Assembly: GCF_002078875.1 (NCBI RefSeq)
Contig: NC_034411.1
Span: forward strand, 33,312,260 to 33,376,259
Reading direction: 5' to 3'
Origin: Numida meleagris
Lineage: Eukaryota; Chordata; Aves; Galliformes; Numididae
DNA length: 64,000 bases
Shown here: piece by piece, positions 14,887-27,751 of the stretch
Numbering within the stretch: the first letter of the stretch is position 1
How the letters are laid out: each line of letters opens with the position of its first letter
The notes under the pieces: model-generated
Database searches by the model: none
Seen by the model: only the letters and a program-made list of their open reading frames with translations
What the model was told of the DNA's origin: nothing
Made by a program: the position numbers and the translations under genes

Positions 14887-17800
14887 CCCAGATCTTTGTT
14901 TTAGCATGCTGTAATGCAAATGGTTTATTCTTTAATTTCACTGTTAAAGGTATCATAAGTAACATTCTCCTTTAGAGCTGAAATTTTCAACAAAATTAAA
15001 TTATGTCATTCCTGGAATATCTCTTCAACGTAAAGTAATTCTCTGTGGTAGTTCAGAGGTAGTTCACAGCTTACATTATTTACCTTGCTCCCATACCAGC
15101 TGTAAACAAACCTGGTCAAGTACCAGAAGCAGTACCACTGAACTACCAGTAATATATTCTGCTTTGAATACTTGAGTTATCTCGAAGCTTTTTCTGATAT
15201 TCCTCTCCAGTGATATAATTAGAGTCTATTTGACCCCCTCCACAAGTGTGATAGGCAAAAGAAAGGGAGAATTAACAGGAGAAGGGCTCAATGGAAGAAT
15301 CTCTATAGTAATGTGATAGCTATCCATCGTCACTGATCTTGTTGCTGTCTGTCATGGTAGCCTTCAGACTATTCAGACTGATGCCAAGAAATTATGCTGC
15401 TGTGAGAAAGTACCCTGGAGAACCTTTTGTATCATCCATTTCACCCTTCATTGCAAGAAAAAATGCACTGAGTAATCATTGCATAGACTTCAAGGCCTCT
15501 GCTTTCAGGGTTTTGCTGAAGAGATCAGGGCCTGACACATAACAGAAATCCCATTCTATGTCTTAGAAGATAGGACATTGCCCTCATCCTCAGTCAAAAG
15601 CAGGTTGCATTCAAAAGCTAGAAGCATTAAAAGAGGTAACTCAATCCAAAAGCATGGAGAGAATTGTCTGTCAGAAAGGGCTTTCAGCACTGGTAGTATG
15701 AAAACTGCTCTGTAACAAGACAACTGAAGCCCTCTTAGATCCTGCCTATTCTCCATTTCTCAGATTTTTCTAATGGGAAGATTTTTCTTCCCTTTGTTGA
15801 TAAGAGTTAGGCTTTATCAAACAGTGACCACCAAGAATAGAACAGTAAAATAAGAGAGAAACTGTTTGAAAACGTTTTGTAAACCAAACAGCTCAAAAGC
15901 AACCACCACATGTAGCTCACAGTTAGAATTTAACCCCACTATTTTGAAGATAACAAAAACATCCAAAAGCACACTTATTTCACATGCACACTGATAGAAG
16001 AGAAATTGAAAAAAAGTCTAGAGAATCACCTACAGGCAGCAATACCCTGATATCTTCAGAAGCTTTTCACCTTTCTTATCTGTTTCATACACATGGATAG
16101 TTTGTAATGTTTGTGCTTTTCACAGTCAATATTCAAAGCAGTGTCATTTCTCCTCTGATTGTTCTGTATAAACATGCAAAAGTGCTTTTGAAGGTGAACT
16201 TCTCATCTGCCAGTGTTAGAAAGTGATATCTCAAGAAGTTAAGACAAAGCATCTCACAACCCCCAAAATTATATATTAAATGATTCTTTATTTCCACAGA
16301 AAAAGATTTCAGGAACAAGAAACCTTTTAAAGAACATAATGCATAGAAAAGACAAGTAGGATATTTGATGGTTAAAGAACTACAGCGGATTCCTATTTTT
16401 GCAGCTTAATTAATAACGGCCTCTGGGTTTTCTCAAGAAATACAAGGAATGGCAGTCATATCCTGTGCAAGTCACCTGTGTAATTATTTCTGGCATCTAT
16501 TACATTTTCCATTATAACTTTCATATTCTCTCAAACCATTTTTCTATGCTAAGGGCATCTTTCCTTTTCTAACTGGCTGCAATTTCACAGCAGGATGCAT
16601 TTAGCAGATGAGAGACTAATTTTATATTCTCTAAATTGTGGCATTTATTGGGAGCACCATGAAGTGACCACTAGGATACCTGGAATTGCATTCTCAGTTA
16701 CAGTATGTCTTGCATTGACTTCAAAATTTATTCCAGTAAAGCTGGCAGATAAATGACAACTCCAATTAACTGATATGTTTCAGAAAATGTAAGACATGTG
16801 AAGAAAATAGGCTCAAATTTAAGGCAGACATTGGAGGACACTAATCATTTCATTACGAATAGAAATTATTATAGTGAAATATACCAGAGGTTTCAGGATC
16901 GAAGCCACAAAGTAAATTATAGTGCAAATTGGTTCCCCAGTTCACCATCACTCACAAGCAGATATTTTAATAAATACTGAAGACACTGAAGTGCCATAAG
17001 GCATTTACCTTACTTTTTGAATACATACTTAGACCATTGAATGCTTTTGTAGAAGGATATTTCTGTTGATTCAGGATCCTAGGTTCTTTGCCTCTTGCTG
17101 AAAGTATAGGTCAGGTTTGGTTTTTTTTAGCAAAGATTCTATACGCATGCTCCTGTGCATTCATACTAGTAAGTCATTACCAAGGATGTCCTGGTGACAT
17201 CAAGGCCACTCAACGGGAGAATCTTCCATTAACGCTCAATGCCTAAACATTTCCCATAATTAAAACAGCTTGCCTTGTGACTATCCTGAACTCTCGCATA
17301 TATTTAATTTCTACCAAAGCTAATGAGGTGATTCCTGAGACAGAACTAACGAAAAGGACTCCGTATAAAAACAAATGTCATGACATAAAATTGTTCTTCA
17401 CTTTATTATACAAATGACCACACTCAAAGTTAGTTTGCTTCTCCTTCCTCTGACAGCCTATGCAGAGACAGTAGTAGCATAATCTTGAATTTTCAGGACA
17501 GCCAGTCTGATGAATACTATTGTATACGCTTTGATTACCAACCATGCAGCTACATCCTCAATGTAGACAATAAAAAAAGTGTGAGACTAATAAACAAAGC
17601 AAAAATAATTTGATCATTCTGTTTTACTTAATATTTCAAGTGAATGGACGTCAATTCTTTTTAGTGGTTTTATGGATATATGTGAGTTTGTGTGTGTATT
17701 TATGGAAGCTATGATTTTAACAGCACTTCAAAACTAAAATCCAAACAACAATGGGCCAAGCTAGCTACACCTTCCAAGAAAAATTCATGCAAATGGCTGC

Positions 17801-20656
17801 ACTAAAAATTCATTGCCACAGATATCTCCCAACCCTCTGTTCTCCCATATCTGGCCCTCACAATATCTGCTTCTCTACTTCAGCAAAGGTAGCTGGAAAG
17901 TTGGTAGATTTTCATTCCAACCTGCACTGAAATGGTACAGAGCTCTCACTGTTGATCATGCAGAAAGATGGTTTAGTGACATTAGTAAGCACGTAGTTAA
18001 AAGGGCAGGGGACAAGACAGAACATACTGAGGCAGCAGCCTCTCATCACAGGAGGTTAAGGGTAAAGCTGCTTGGAAAATGTAGTAAAAAAAACAACAAC
18101 TCACTGAGTCAGGAGACTTCCTTGAAAGCATCTCAGGTACAGTAAACAAGACAAAAAAGCCCCAAACCTTTACATTTTCTGAGACAAGAAACAATTTTCT
18201 TTCCCTCATTTTCTGTGTATAACTTGTTTGAAAGTAAGTATCAGTAAGTTAATTTCAGGGAAAGAGCATTTTCCAAATAAGAATTTGGACGTGGCATTTC
18301 TTCAGTTATAGAACTGTTAACCCACCGGAAAATGAGAATGAAGTAAGAGGCATGACAACAAATCAGATATTATGCACCTGAAGAATAGGCCATTTCCAAA
18401 ACATCAGTATAAATGTTGCACTGTATCAGTCACAGAACGCTTAGAAAAAATATAGGACTCCTAAGAGAATTTTGTGATGCTTTAGAAATTGCGAGCAGAT
18501 TAAGTAGCAGAGCTTCCCCAGTTTATAGGTGTACATCCCATTAAATAGAAGCACAACTACACACTAAAATTGAAATCCATAAATCCATACAATAAAATTT
18601 AACAGTCAGCAATTCTAAATGTTCTCTGTTGTTCTCCAAGAAGTACCAAAGAGAGATAAAAGACACAGCAGGCACTTTTTTGGTAGATTATTTTCTAAGA
18701 GGTCCTTCAGTTTGTTCTAGACATGCTTCAAAAGCAAAGCATATTGGTTTGAATCATAATTTTAATATGATTCATAACAGCAAGAGTTTGCGCATATGCT
18801 ATTTAATTCTATGGATCAAAAAAATGAATTCAGTCTTATGCATACTTAGAGAAATCCCATCACTGCCTGAACTAGTCTGTTAGTTAAAGCAGCTTATTTT
18901 TTTAATTTATAATTTTTAAACATTTCTCCAGGAAACAACTAGTTGACCTCCACAGGCTTTTCACGTTACGACTGTTTCATTTTATCAATAAATGACTCTA
19001 GTACAAATGAACCTTCAATTGTTCTTAAATTTGTAGTGTGACAGAAGAGATCAAGCTCTGGTATTGGAGGTACATGTATTTCTGAAACAAAAATTCAGGG
19101 AAGATGGAACACCTGCTAACCCTCCTCCCATCCACTGCAATACAGAAAATATATCCAAACACCTTACAACAAGAGGTACTTTAAAACAGTTCTAACATGA
19201 GGATTTGGAGAAAACAGGCAAAGGTTCATCGTGCCAAAGACAAAAATGCACATCTGATAGATTTCTGAAGGAATTAATAGAAAAATTCCAGTTGTAAGGG
19301 ATATGAGAAAGTATCAGGGACAAAGGTAAAAGACAACAGAACGTGCAAGTGAAGTTGAGGGAAATGCAGCTTATTAGTAGAGGACACTGCATAAGTGCAA
19401 AGGAGCTTCTGGTCTCACCTAATCTGCACTCATGCAGGCGTTAAAAACGTGAAAGAGATTACAGATAAAAATAAAGATTTTAGAATCTTAAAGAATATCC
19501 GCTCTAGCTGGAAAGCTTACAAAAGTCTTCTAATCACAAAAATAAGGTCAAAAAAGGAAAAATATTTCAGTATCATTTTAACTACTTATCTCTAAATAAA
19601 TTGAGTTATTTGGTAAATTTTATTCAGATTTTCATGACTGTAAAAATAAATGATCCATATTTTGACCATGCACTTGCTCTTTGCTGCTCTTTATACAAGC
19701 TCTATCTATAAAATTCAAAAACTTTTAGAGTGCTGAGGACCTTGCCTATTCTGCCTCTTGTACAGTTTTCAGCAGGCCACCAGTGAAATAGGAAATAATG
19801 CATACTGGTAAAACATTATATATAGCAAATAAAGATAAAGAGAATACAAAATATTTCCAAGACCAGTCACAGAGGCAAAAAACCATGTTGCAAGTTATTC
19901 ACACAGTGCTAGTAAGACAATATAATGAATGAAACAATGCTGTAATGTTCCAGCCTGCATGGATCTTACCATTTCTGTTACACACTGTCAGTTTTTACTG
20001 TTTTATTTCCCTTTTTATTTCAATAAGATTTGCCAAGTGAAGATCTCAGACAAGCCCCAATTCTACCACTTCAGGGAACTCAAAGAACTTTAGTGCATGT
20101 GTTGAAGGCTCCAAACCCATCAGTGCCAATATTGAGATATTGAGCCATTTGGCACTTCATGGTAGCTGGAGCTGAGAGATCAGAAATACTGTCATGACCA
20201 GTAAAACCAATGGAGGAAGAAATCACATTCTGTACTTACTTAGCTCCATATGTGGATGCAAATGGTTCCACAAGGGGGGCTGTCTACAATCACTGCACAT
20301 CCAAAGCATGCCTCATCTTTTGAACCTGAGAATTGATCACATAATCAAAATTAATGAGACCGCACTAAACTTGCGCATTGTTCAGCTATGTCCAAGCATA
20401 ACAGTTAAAAGTTTTGTGCTTGTTTTGTTTTTTTTAACATCTACACTAGCAACACTCCAAAGCCATCAGATATTCATGTGAATCAGCACGCTGTGTTGCC
20501 ACGAAAGATTTCCTGGCTCTAGGAAAGGAATCTCGTAAGGATTCACTGAGCTGACATGACAGACTATCTCATTAAAGACACAGGCACCTCACCAAGGACA
20601 ATGAAACTTTGCATCCTTAGTGACAGAAAATAATGATAACCATAGCCTATTTTGGG

Positions 20657-20683
20657 TTTTTTTTGTTTGTTTGTTTGTTTTTT
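20657..20683. repeat. T-rich (GTTT)n simple repeat
   Basis: Four GTTT units sit within T runs. The composition mirrors, on the opposite strand, the (CAAA)n tract at 14849-14886. I see no flanking duplication or retroelement body. Confidence 0.85.
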
Positions 20684-22930
20684 CCTGTGGCTTGATTTTG
20701 AGGGATAAGGAATAGAAAATACTGAAGTGCCAACACAGATAATTATGAATCACTATCAAGATTTTAGTGACTTTAACAACAGAGCCAGGAAGCTCAAGAC
20801 GCTCTTCCAATACATAATGCATTTTTTCTTTTTAATAAAAGTACATAGTAAAGAAAAGGAAGCAATATTCTTCAAGTGTCCCACTAGACTTTATAAACCA
20901 AACTCCTCCTTAACCCACAGAAAAATATTCCATCCACCTTGTACAGTTTTTATGGAGTTAATGGGCATTATACCCAATTTTCCTTAAAAAAATTTTTTTT
21001 AAGCAATTGAGAGCATAAAGCTCTGGCTTCAGAGATGGCAGAATCCCCATCACTAAAAACTCTAGAACAGATTGAAGCTGTATTTTTAAGAAATAGTTTA
21101 AGTTTGTTTGATTCTGTCTTTGGGGAAAGGAGGAAGCAAGTGACTTATTAACATCCTCTTCAGCACTAGTGAGTTTTAAAAGGTATTAAAATATAATTAT
21201 GCAGCAACTTGGTGAACAGTTTCTCCTGTAATAGAGGAAAGAAACAAGTCATGTTTCACTGCCCAGGACTGTCAGATTATTTTTATAATGACATTGTAAA
21301 TATGATAATCTCTGGCAATGTCAAAGTACTACTTTCTAGCTCCTCAAATATGACAGCGGTGAATTTTCCAAAAACTGATCTCAAACGCCAAGACCCACCA
21401 ACTTTAGGAATGATCTGGGTTCATCAGTTCCTGAATCACTAGTGAAAACACCTTTTTCTGGGCAAATTATTTCAGTGGCCCATCTGTTTGAGAAAACCAA
21501 AGAAATAATGTAATAGCCTATCAAGTCAAACACACTGGCATTCTTGTACAACAAGAACACACCACAGGAGTACAATAGGTCTCAAATTATGCTGATCTAA
21601 CTCAGGTGGGAAAAGAAATACTTCTGACTGTACAGACACTGAAATTAATTCTAGCATGGCAGAAAACATTTTGGTATCTCCCTGATATTCTAGTCTAACA
21701 AACGCTATGATACAGAAACTGGAGGTCAAAGACAGATAGGACACTGAATCTTTTAAAAAGTGGAAATAAATACAGTTCTTCCCATAACAGCAATCCATTT
21801 TAGGAGCTACTTACACGAGTCTTTGAATTAAGATTGAATGTTACTCTAAACTGTAAACTATAGCTCAGCTGGAATTAGTGGCACGATTCAGGAAAAACTA
21901 GGTTGCTACACTGATATGCATGAGGTCAGAGTAGCCCGTCAGAACAGCCCACCTGATATCTATATTCATAAACCAATAGCCACAGAGAGGGCTCTACAAA
22001 TCTGACAGAGCTTCCACTTCCAATCCCTTGGTCCTGGAACAAAGGAAGCCAAAGTTGATGAAAGACATTAGTAAAGATGATCTTCAAACAATAGCTGAAA
22101 AGGAAAATCTTTGCCTTGAAGAGTTATTGCACTGCAGACTGCTTTTCTTCTAACTGCCTCCTTCCAAATGTTACCTTTTCAAATACTACTGTCATTCTTC
22201 AAAAATTTTAAGTGAGGGTTTGTTGATATCCAGAGTTGAAATTAATGCATGTGCTAATGTGGAAGAACGAGGGTTATGCGTGCTGACTTCAAGGAATACA
22301 AATAGCAAAGTATTCATCACAAAGTAAGATAATGATACTCATAAATGAAAACTTAGGAAATCAATTGCTTGAAAACTAACAGCATGCCTTGAGAATGTCA
22401 TAAAGACATGATGCTTTCCTTGTAGCTAGCAATTCTGATTATTTCTCTTTGAAATTCTGTCAGACTAATGCATCTAAAAGACTATATAAGAGACTACAAA
22501 TGGCAAAGTAAAGTATTTTGTAAATGATGGATGTCACTGCAAAATAAATACTTCTATGCATGTTTTCACAGCTTACTATTTTTTAGGAAGTAAAAATCCT
22601 TTTTTTTTAATGCAGGATCAAAGACTATGTATGTAGCTCTAGCACAGGTTGCAGTATTCTGTGATGACCAATAACAATTTAAGGCCCAAATTAAAGTTAC
22701 ATAATTGATATGAAATGTATTATTACTGTTAAATATGGGGGTTAAATAAACCTGCAGGCTTATGGTAAGTGCTAAAAATACCAGCCTTTGCTCAAGCATA
22801 GGTATTAGGAGTATCTGTTTTGTGCAAATGATATTTAAATTACATATTAAGTGAATAAAAAATTGTATGAACATTGTGTCTTTTGAATACCGGCAGTAGG
22901 GGCAGAATTAACCGAAAAGTAGGTATGAAG

Positions 22931-22999
22931 GGTTTTTTTGGTTTGGTTTGTGTTTTTGTTTTGCCTTTCTTTGGGTTATTTTTTGTTGTTGTTGCTTTT
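22931..22999. repeat. G/T-rich low-complexity tract
   Basis: This strand is almost purely T and G for about 70 bases, made of GGTTT, GTTTTT and (GTT)n units with only a few C or A bases. It is low-complexity sequence with no coding content. Confidence 0.7.
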
Positions 23000-24889
23000 A
23001 AGTTTTATTATTGCATTTTTTCTCCTCACAAAACCAATCTTGAGCATTAGAAGTGTTCTTTTGTATTTTATGTAGAAAATCACTGTGGGTTTTTTAATTA
23101 AATTATGGAGTAGCATGACAGAATTTTAAGAAATGGCTTCAGACTTCCTGTATTATTCTTTACTTTTTGGGTAGAATTAGTCTTTGTTACACTACAACCA
23201 ACCCTTTTAGACTCACTAAGCTGGTAGCTGCTGAATCTACCAGGCTTTTAACCTTGCCTTAGATATAAAAATTGGTCAGAAAGCATCTACTCTCTGCATC
23301 TCAGTGACTTTAAAAAGTCATTCACACAGAAAATTGGCAATCTGACAGCTCAGAAAGACTGATTTCTATTCCCTAAAGGAAATAAATTGGTGTCTTGGTT
23401 CCTTTCATTAGATAGTGAAAGATCCTCCCTGTAAAGAGGCTGAAAAAGAAGAAAAATGCTGACATAGATCAGGACATTTGGAGTTGATATTCATATCATC
23501 TTCTGCTAGGTGAAACACATATGACCCATATGGGAGGGTCAATACAGCTGAAACCAGAGTTACAAAGAATGCAGATATGGTACAGAATCTGCAAACCAGA
23601 GCCAGGCCACTGAAAATGAAGAGTGAGAGAGACATCCAAAATCAGTAACGTGTTTGTCAGAAAAAAAATGCCATCATGAAATAAAGAACAGTATGAGCTT
23701 AGAAGACTTGGCCCTGTCTTCTGAAAATTAATTTCACTACATTCAGTCCTCATCTCAAGTCTAAGTCAGATTCTGTCTTACCCATGAAATGCACTTTAGC
23801 TCAAAGTCCTCTTTGAAGAATATCACTAGATAAGCCTTAGTTCTACGAAAACTGTATCAAGGCATAATAAAAAAAATATTTTACCATTGCTAGGAATAGC
23901 ACCCGATTTAACAGAACAAAAACACTAATTAATTATCTATAGTAACTCCCCCAAAAGAAAAAAGAAAAGAAAGAATTCCTGGGGAAAAAAGGAGTTAATT
24001 ACACTAGAAACCATGGATAATCAAAAAGAGAAGATAACGATGAAAGCCATGATTTAAAACAAAGCCTGTGGTTTATATCACAACTCAGAGGAGAAAATTG
24101 AAACACGTGTTATTTAAGCAACATACAAACTCAACAAATGTATGCAGAATAATTGAGTCTATATACAGACTTTTCCCAAAAAAGAAGTGAGAAGTCAAGG
24201 TTTCTGCATTCAGTAGCCTGCACCACTAGTAACTTTTATGCAGAATATTTTCACAATTTGAACAGTAGTGCTCATGACTTATATTATGTTGTAAAGGCTT
24301 AATTATTCATTTCATACCCGAGTTCTGAAGTACTGTGTAATGTTTTACATAATCCTTCAAAGATGGAGTCTTACAAAAGACTCTACTCATGATCACCAGA
24401 AAGAAGCTGGTCTCCTCTGCGTCTTTTCTTAACCACTAGCCAGCAAGAAGTAGCAGTAGGCAGATATTCTTTTCTGTCAGATACACCCTGAATCACCAGA
24501 TGGGGGGAGGCTCTCTCTTCAGTAAGCTTTCATAGATGAGTTATGTACAGAAGGGTATACCTCATCTATCACAGGAACATTTAAATCTACAAACAATGAG
24601 AAAATCCATAAATTAGCAGAACTGTCAAAGCAACTATCCAAATAAGCAGAATGTAAATACGTTTCAGTGGAAAAGAATGGGCACCGGTAAGAGAAGTCTG
24701 GAGAAGAAATGACCACAAAAGCTAGTGCACTCTACAAGAAAGGGCCATGAGGACATGCTCTTTTCTTTTTTTCCCCCTCCAAATAATTTACCTCAAAGAC
24801 AGATGCTGAGCATAAGTGACACACCTATCCAGCCAGGTGGGGATCACCTGTGAGACCAAGTCCAGCAAAAACTGCAGATCTCCACCTTC

Positions 24890-24894
24890 ATGGT
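24890..24894. repeat. Target-site duplication ATGGT, left copy
   Basis: The five bases ATGGT immediately before the LTR are repeated exactly at 25409-25413 immediately after it. This defines the insertion boundaries and shows that the flanks still belong together. Confidence 0.9.
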
Positions 24895-25408
24895 TGTCAA
24901 CGGTTTACAGGTGTTCGGCCCGGTTCCGTGACAAATGGGATGGGGAACCCACAGGCCCACGCCCCAGGAAAAGGGAAAAGGGAAAAAGGGGAAGGAGATG
25001 GCCCTGAGAGCAAAGAACACCAGCAACAATCTGAGGAGAAACAAACTAATTTACTAAATAAGATATCAGAATGCAAAATAATACACTATAATACAATATA
25101 ATTACAATTTAAGCTGATAAATCCAATACAGAGAGAGAATGTCCCAAAATCAAGGTAGGCCTTACTCTACTACCGACGATAAGACGGCTGGAGAGGGAGG
25201 TGCTGCCAGGACGAGAGACAGGCGGAAAAAAGGACGAGGTCTCATGATCTGCAAGTTTTTATCTTTTCCCTCTGGCCGGAAATGGTAACAGAGGAGCAAA
25301 GTACCTTGGGGACTGTAGTAGTCCTTCTCTTCCGAGAACCAGGTACATTCATTACATGATGTTATGATGTGGAATACCAATAACCGAAAAAATCATAAAA
25401 CCATGACA
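24895..25408 (-). mobile_element. Solo LTR of an avian endogenous retrovirus (ERVL-like), minus strand
   Basis: A 514-bp block has canonical retroviral LTR termini: TGTCA at one edge and TGACA at the other, that is 5'-TG...CA-3'. It is flanked by a perfect 5-bp target-site duplication, ATGGT, at 24890-24894 and 25409-25413. It is the reverse-orientation copy of the LTR at 42691-43195, about 90% identical by eye over the full length. A TATA-like GATAAAA on the minus strand (rc of about 25256-25262) is shared by both copies and probably marks the LTR promoter. No primer-binding site, gag, pol or env sequence is present next to it, so it is a solo LTR left by recombination between two LTRs. A 5-bp duplication is typical of ERVL-type elements; the exact chicken family name was not verified. 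Confidence 0.93.
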
Positions 25409-25413
25409 ATGGT
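25409..25413. repeat. Target-site duplication ATGGT, right copy
   Basis: Exact partner of 24890-24894. It differs from the GAGTG duplication at the other LTR, so the two LTRs are separate insertions. Confidence 0.9.
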
Positions 25414-25903
25414 TCAAGGTCTTCACCACACCTGAGTGGTTATCCTGCCTCTTTCTATCTTCTACTGGAGCAGCTATGTTCTGTGAAGATGATGAGGTCC
25501 AAGGCAGAGAAACATCTCAAAGCATCATAGAACTACATCCTCTGGTAGAGCCCTGTTGATAGAGGACTAGGGTACTCTCAGATATGCCTAACTGTATGTT
25601 CAAAGAATAGAGAATACTGTCCCTATACCCGCATCAGTGGGTTGGTTTTCAGGAATTACAACACAGAATTTCTTCCAGGAGCCTACAACAGCCAAGAAAG
25701 ATCTCTAACATCAAGTAACTAAATCTTAGAATGAACTCCATATCAAACCTTAGAATGAACTAAGACAAACCAGGGTTCAAATCAGATGATCTTAGAGATT
25801 CACAATCTTCTTTATATGTAAATGAAATATCACTTTTCATATAATATTTTTGAGTATTATATGTAATGTTACGTTATTATCATTTGTTTTACTTCTGTTG
25901 AAG

Positions 25904-25925
25904 TTTTTTTTTTTTTTTTTTTTTT
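25904..25925. repeat. Poly-T tract (22 bases)
   Basis: An uninterrupted run of 22 T residues. On the minus strand it would be a poly-A tail, but the adjacent sequence resembles no retrogene or LINE that I recognise. Confidence 0.9.
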
Positions 25926-27734
25926 AGAATTTCAGAACTTTCAGAAGATTTGGAAGAAGATATGATTCTTTTCTGATGGAAAAATGGAAAAGGAAAAGTG
26001 ATTTGATAATTTTTATTATCCTTTCTATTGTCCTTGGTAGATTGGTCAGGAATTTAAGTAAACAAGAACTATGCATTAAGCATCAGCAATTTAAATAAGC
26101 TAGTATCAAGGGCTATATTCAAAACAGGAATAGCAAATTTACTTATGATTTTTAGAAACAACAAAATCTAGAAGCCTAGAGATGTTCAGCAATTGAATAA
26201 GGAAAAATTGGGTAAGCTGGGTAAGAAATGCCCTGCTGGAGATTAAATCTCACAAGGGTGAGAAGATGCCTAAAGCAGAGTCATTTTGTGAAGGCGTGTC
26301 TAAAGCAACACTATTATCAGAGACAGGATACAGGGCAAATCAGAACAGGATCAAGATGTATCCTGTGTGAACTAAAGTAGGTTTACACCTCATGGCATTA
26401 TTACGTATATAGCTTTATCAATACCAGCTCTTGCTAGAGGGACTTCAGACCTTTGCTAGGTGAAAGTCAATACATAGACCAAACCCTCCTCATTAACTCT
26501 TTAGTAGATTTTTAAAAAATTGCAATGTAAGAAAAATTCCTGAATCATGTTAAAACTTATTAAAAAAGTAAGGAGAAAGGAAACTAAGCAAAATATCGAG
26601 ACAAATGCCTCCTGTTTCTGAGTATCCCTTTGGGTTAATTCACAAGCTGAAAAATATAAATATTTATGTCATTTTGTTTTAGAGTAGTACACCTGATGCT
26701 GCCTGTGGAAACTCACCACAAAAAGAATGTTATCAGTAAACAGCAGGGTATATAGAAACCATAAATGACAATCTATCCTAGGAGAAAGTCAAAAGGAGAA
26801 GAACTCAAAGATTCGGTCCCAGGACAATGCTGAGTACAATATCTAATAAACCTTGAGAAAGCACAGTATGTAAAGGAACTGTTACAGGTTCCTTTTCATA
26901 AAGAAGATTATATAATACGCAAAAAATGGATAACTGGAGAGGGTGAAAATCTGTCTCTCACTTCTATTTTCCTATAAATCACTCCTTCTATTTAGTGTTA
27001 CAAAAGAAAAAAAATAAGCACTTGCATTTAAGTACCACTATTATTAATAAATATTCAAGAGATTGCACCGAAAGACTTATGTACCTAAAAATGAATGAGC
27101 TGAAAGTAAGCTTTCACTAAAATCTTCAGGAAGGATCCAATGAACAGAACAGAGAGAAGTACTGAACATCTCCCATCTCACTCCCAGGCTGATACCATTT
27201 CTGTCATGGAGATGACAGGACCACAGCAACAAGGATTTTTTTGTTGTTGGTATTCGGTCATAAGCTGTTCATCATCTCTGCAAAGATAGAGTCAGTCTCA
27301 TTTTTTTAGTTTTAATATGATGTAGTAATTTTTCTCATATATTGCAATTCTGCTGTGCAGGTGGAGTTGTGCCAGGGATAAACACCTGCAAAGCAAGAAT
27401 GAATTGAAGAATTAATATGCACAGCCTTTTCTGCTGCTAACCTTCTCCAACTTCATCACAAACATCTCTGTTCTGGAAATGTGTTAACAGCTGTCTATAT
27501 GTGGCAAAAGCAGAAGCAAGCAGAAATGGGGAAGAATACATCTTGGGGGAGCATAGAATACAGAGTACAAATACAAACAGTGGGAGTAGGTTTTTATTTG
27601 TTTTCTATTAACAAAATCCTAAGAAGAAAACATTTAAAATTGGGAGTGAAGCTAAATCACCTCTGTTAGTGATCTTAGCAACTGTAACTGACTAAATACA
27701 TTAAGCCTTGACAACAGTGGGAGTCTCCCAAGAC

Positions 27735-27751
27735 AAAAAAAAAAAAAAAAA
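27735..27751. repeat. Poly-A tract (17 bases)
   Basis: An uninterrupted A run. No upstream retroposed gene body or flanking target duplication is evident. Confidence 0.9.

Larger units (their letters stand above)
14887..24889. other. Long AT-rich non-coding stretch, no gene seen
   Basis: About 10 kb has no recognisable gene or transposon. The largest open frame (17813-18145, 110 codons, plus) has no family resemblance and biased low-complexity runs near its end. T/G-rich low-complexity sequence occurs at 20657-20683 and 22931-22999. No CpG island or clustered splice signals are visible. Confidence 0.55.

Noticed and set aside
24816..25101. Overlapping open frames on both strands
   Set aside because: They fall mostly in the purine-rich part of the minus-strand solo LTR and have Lys/Arg/Glu-rich low-complexity translations.
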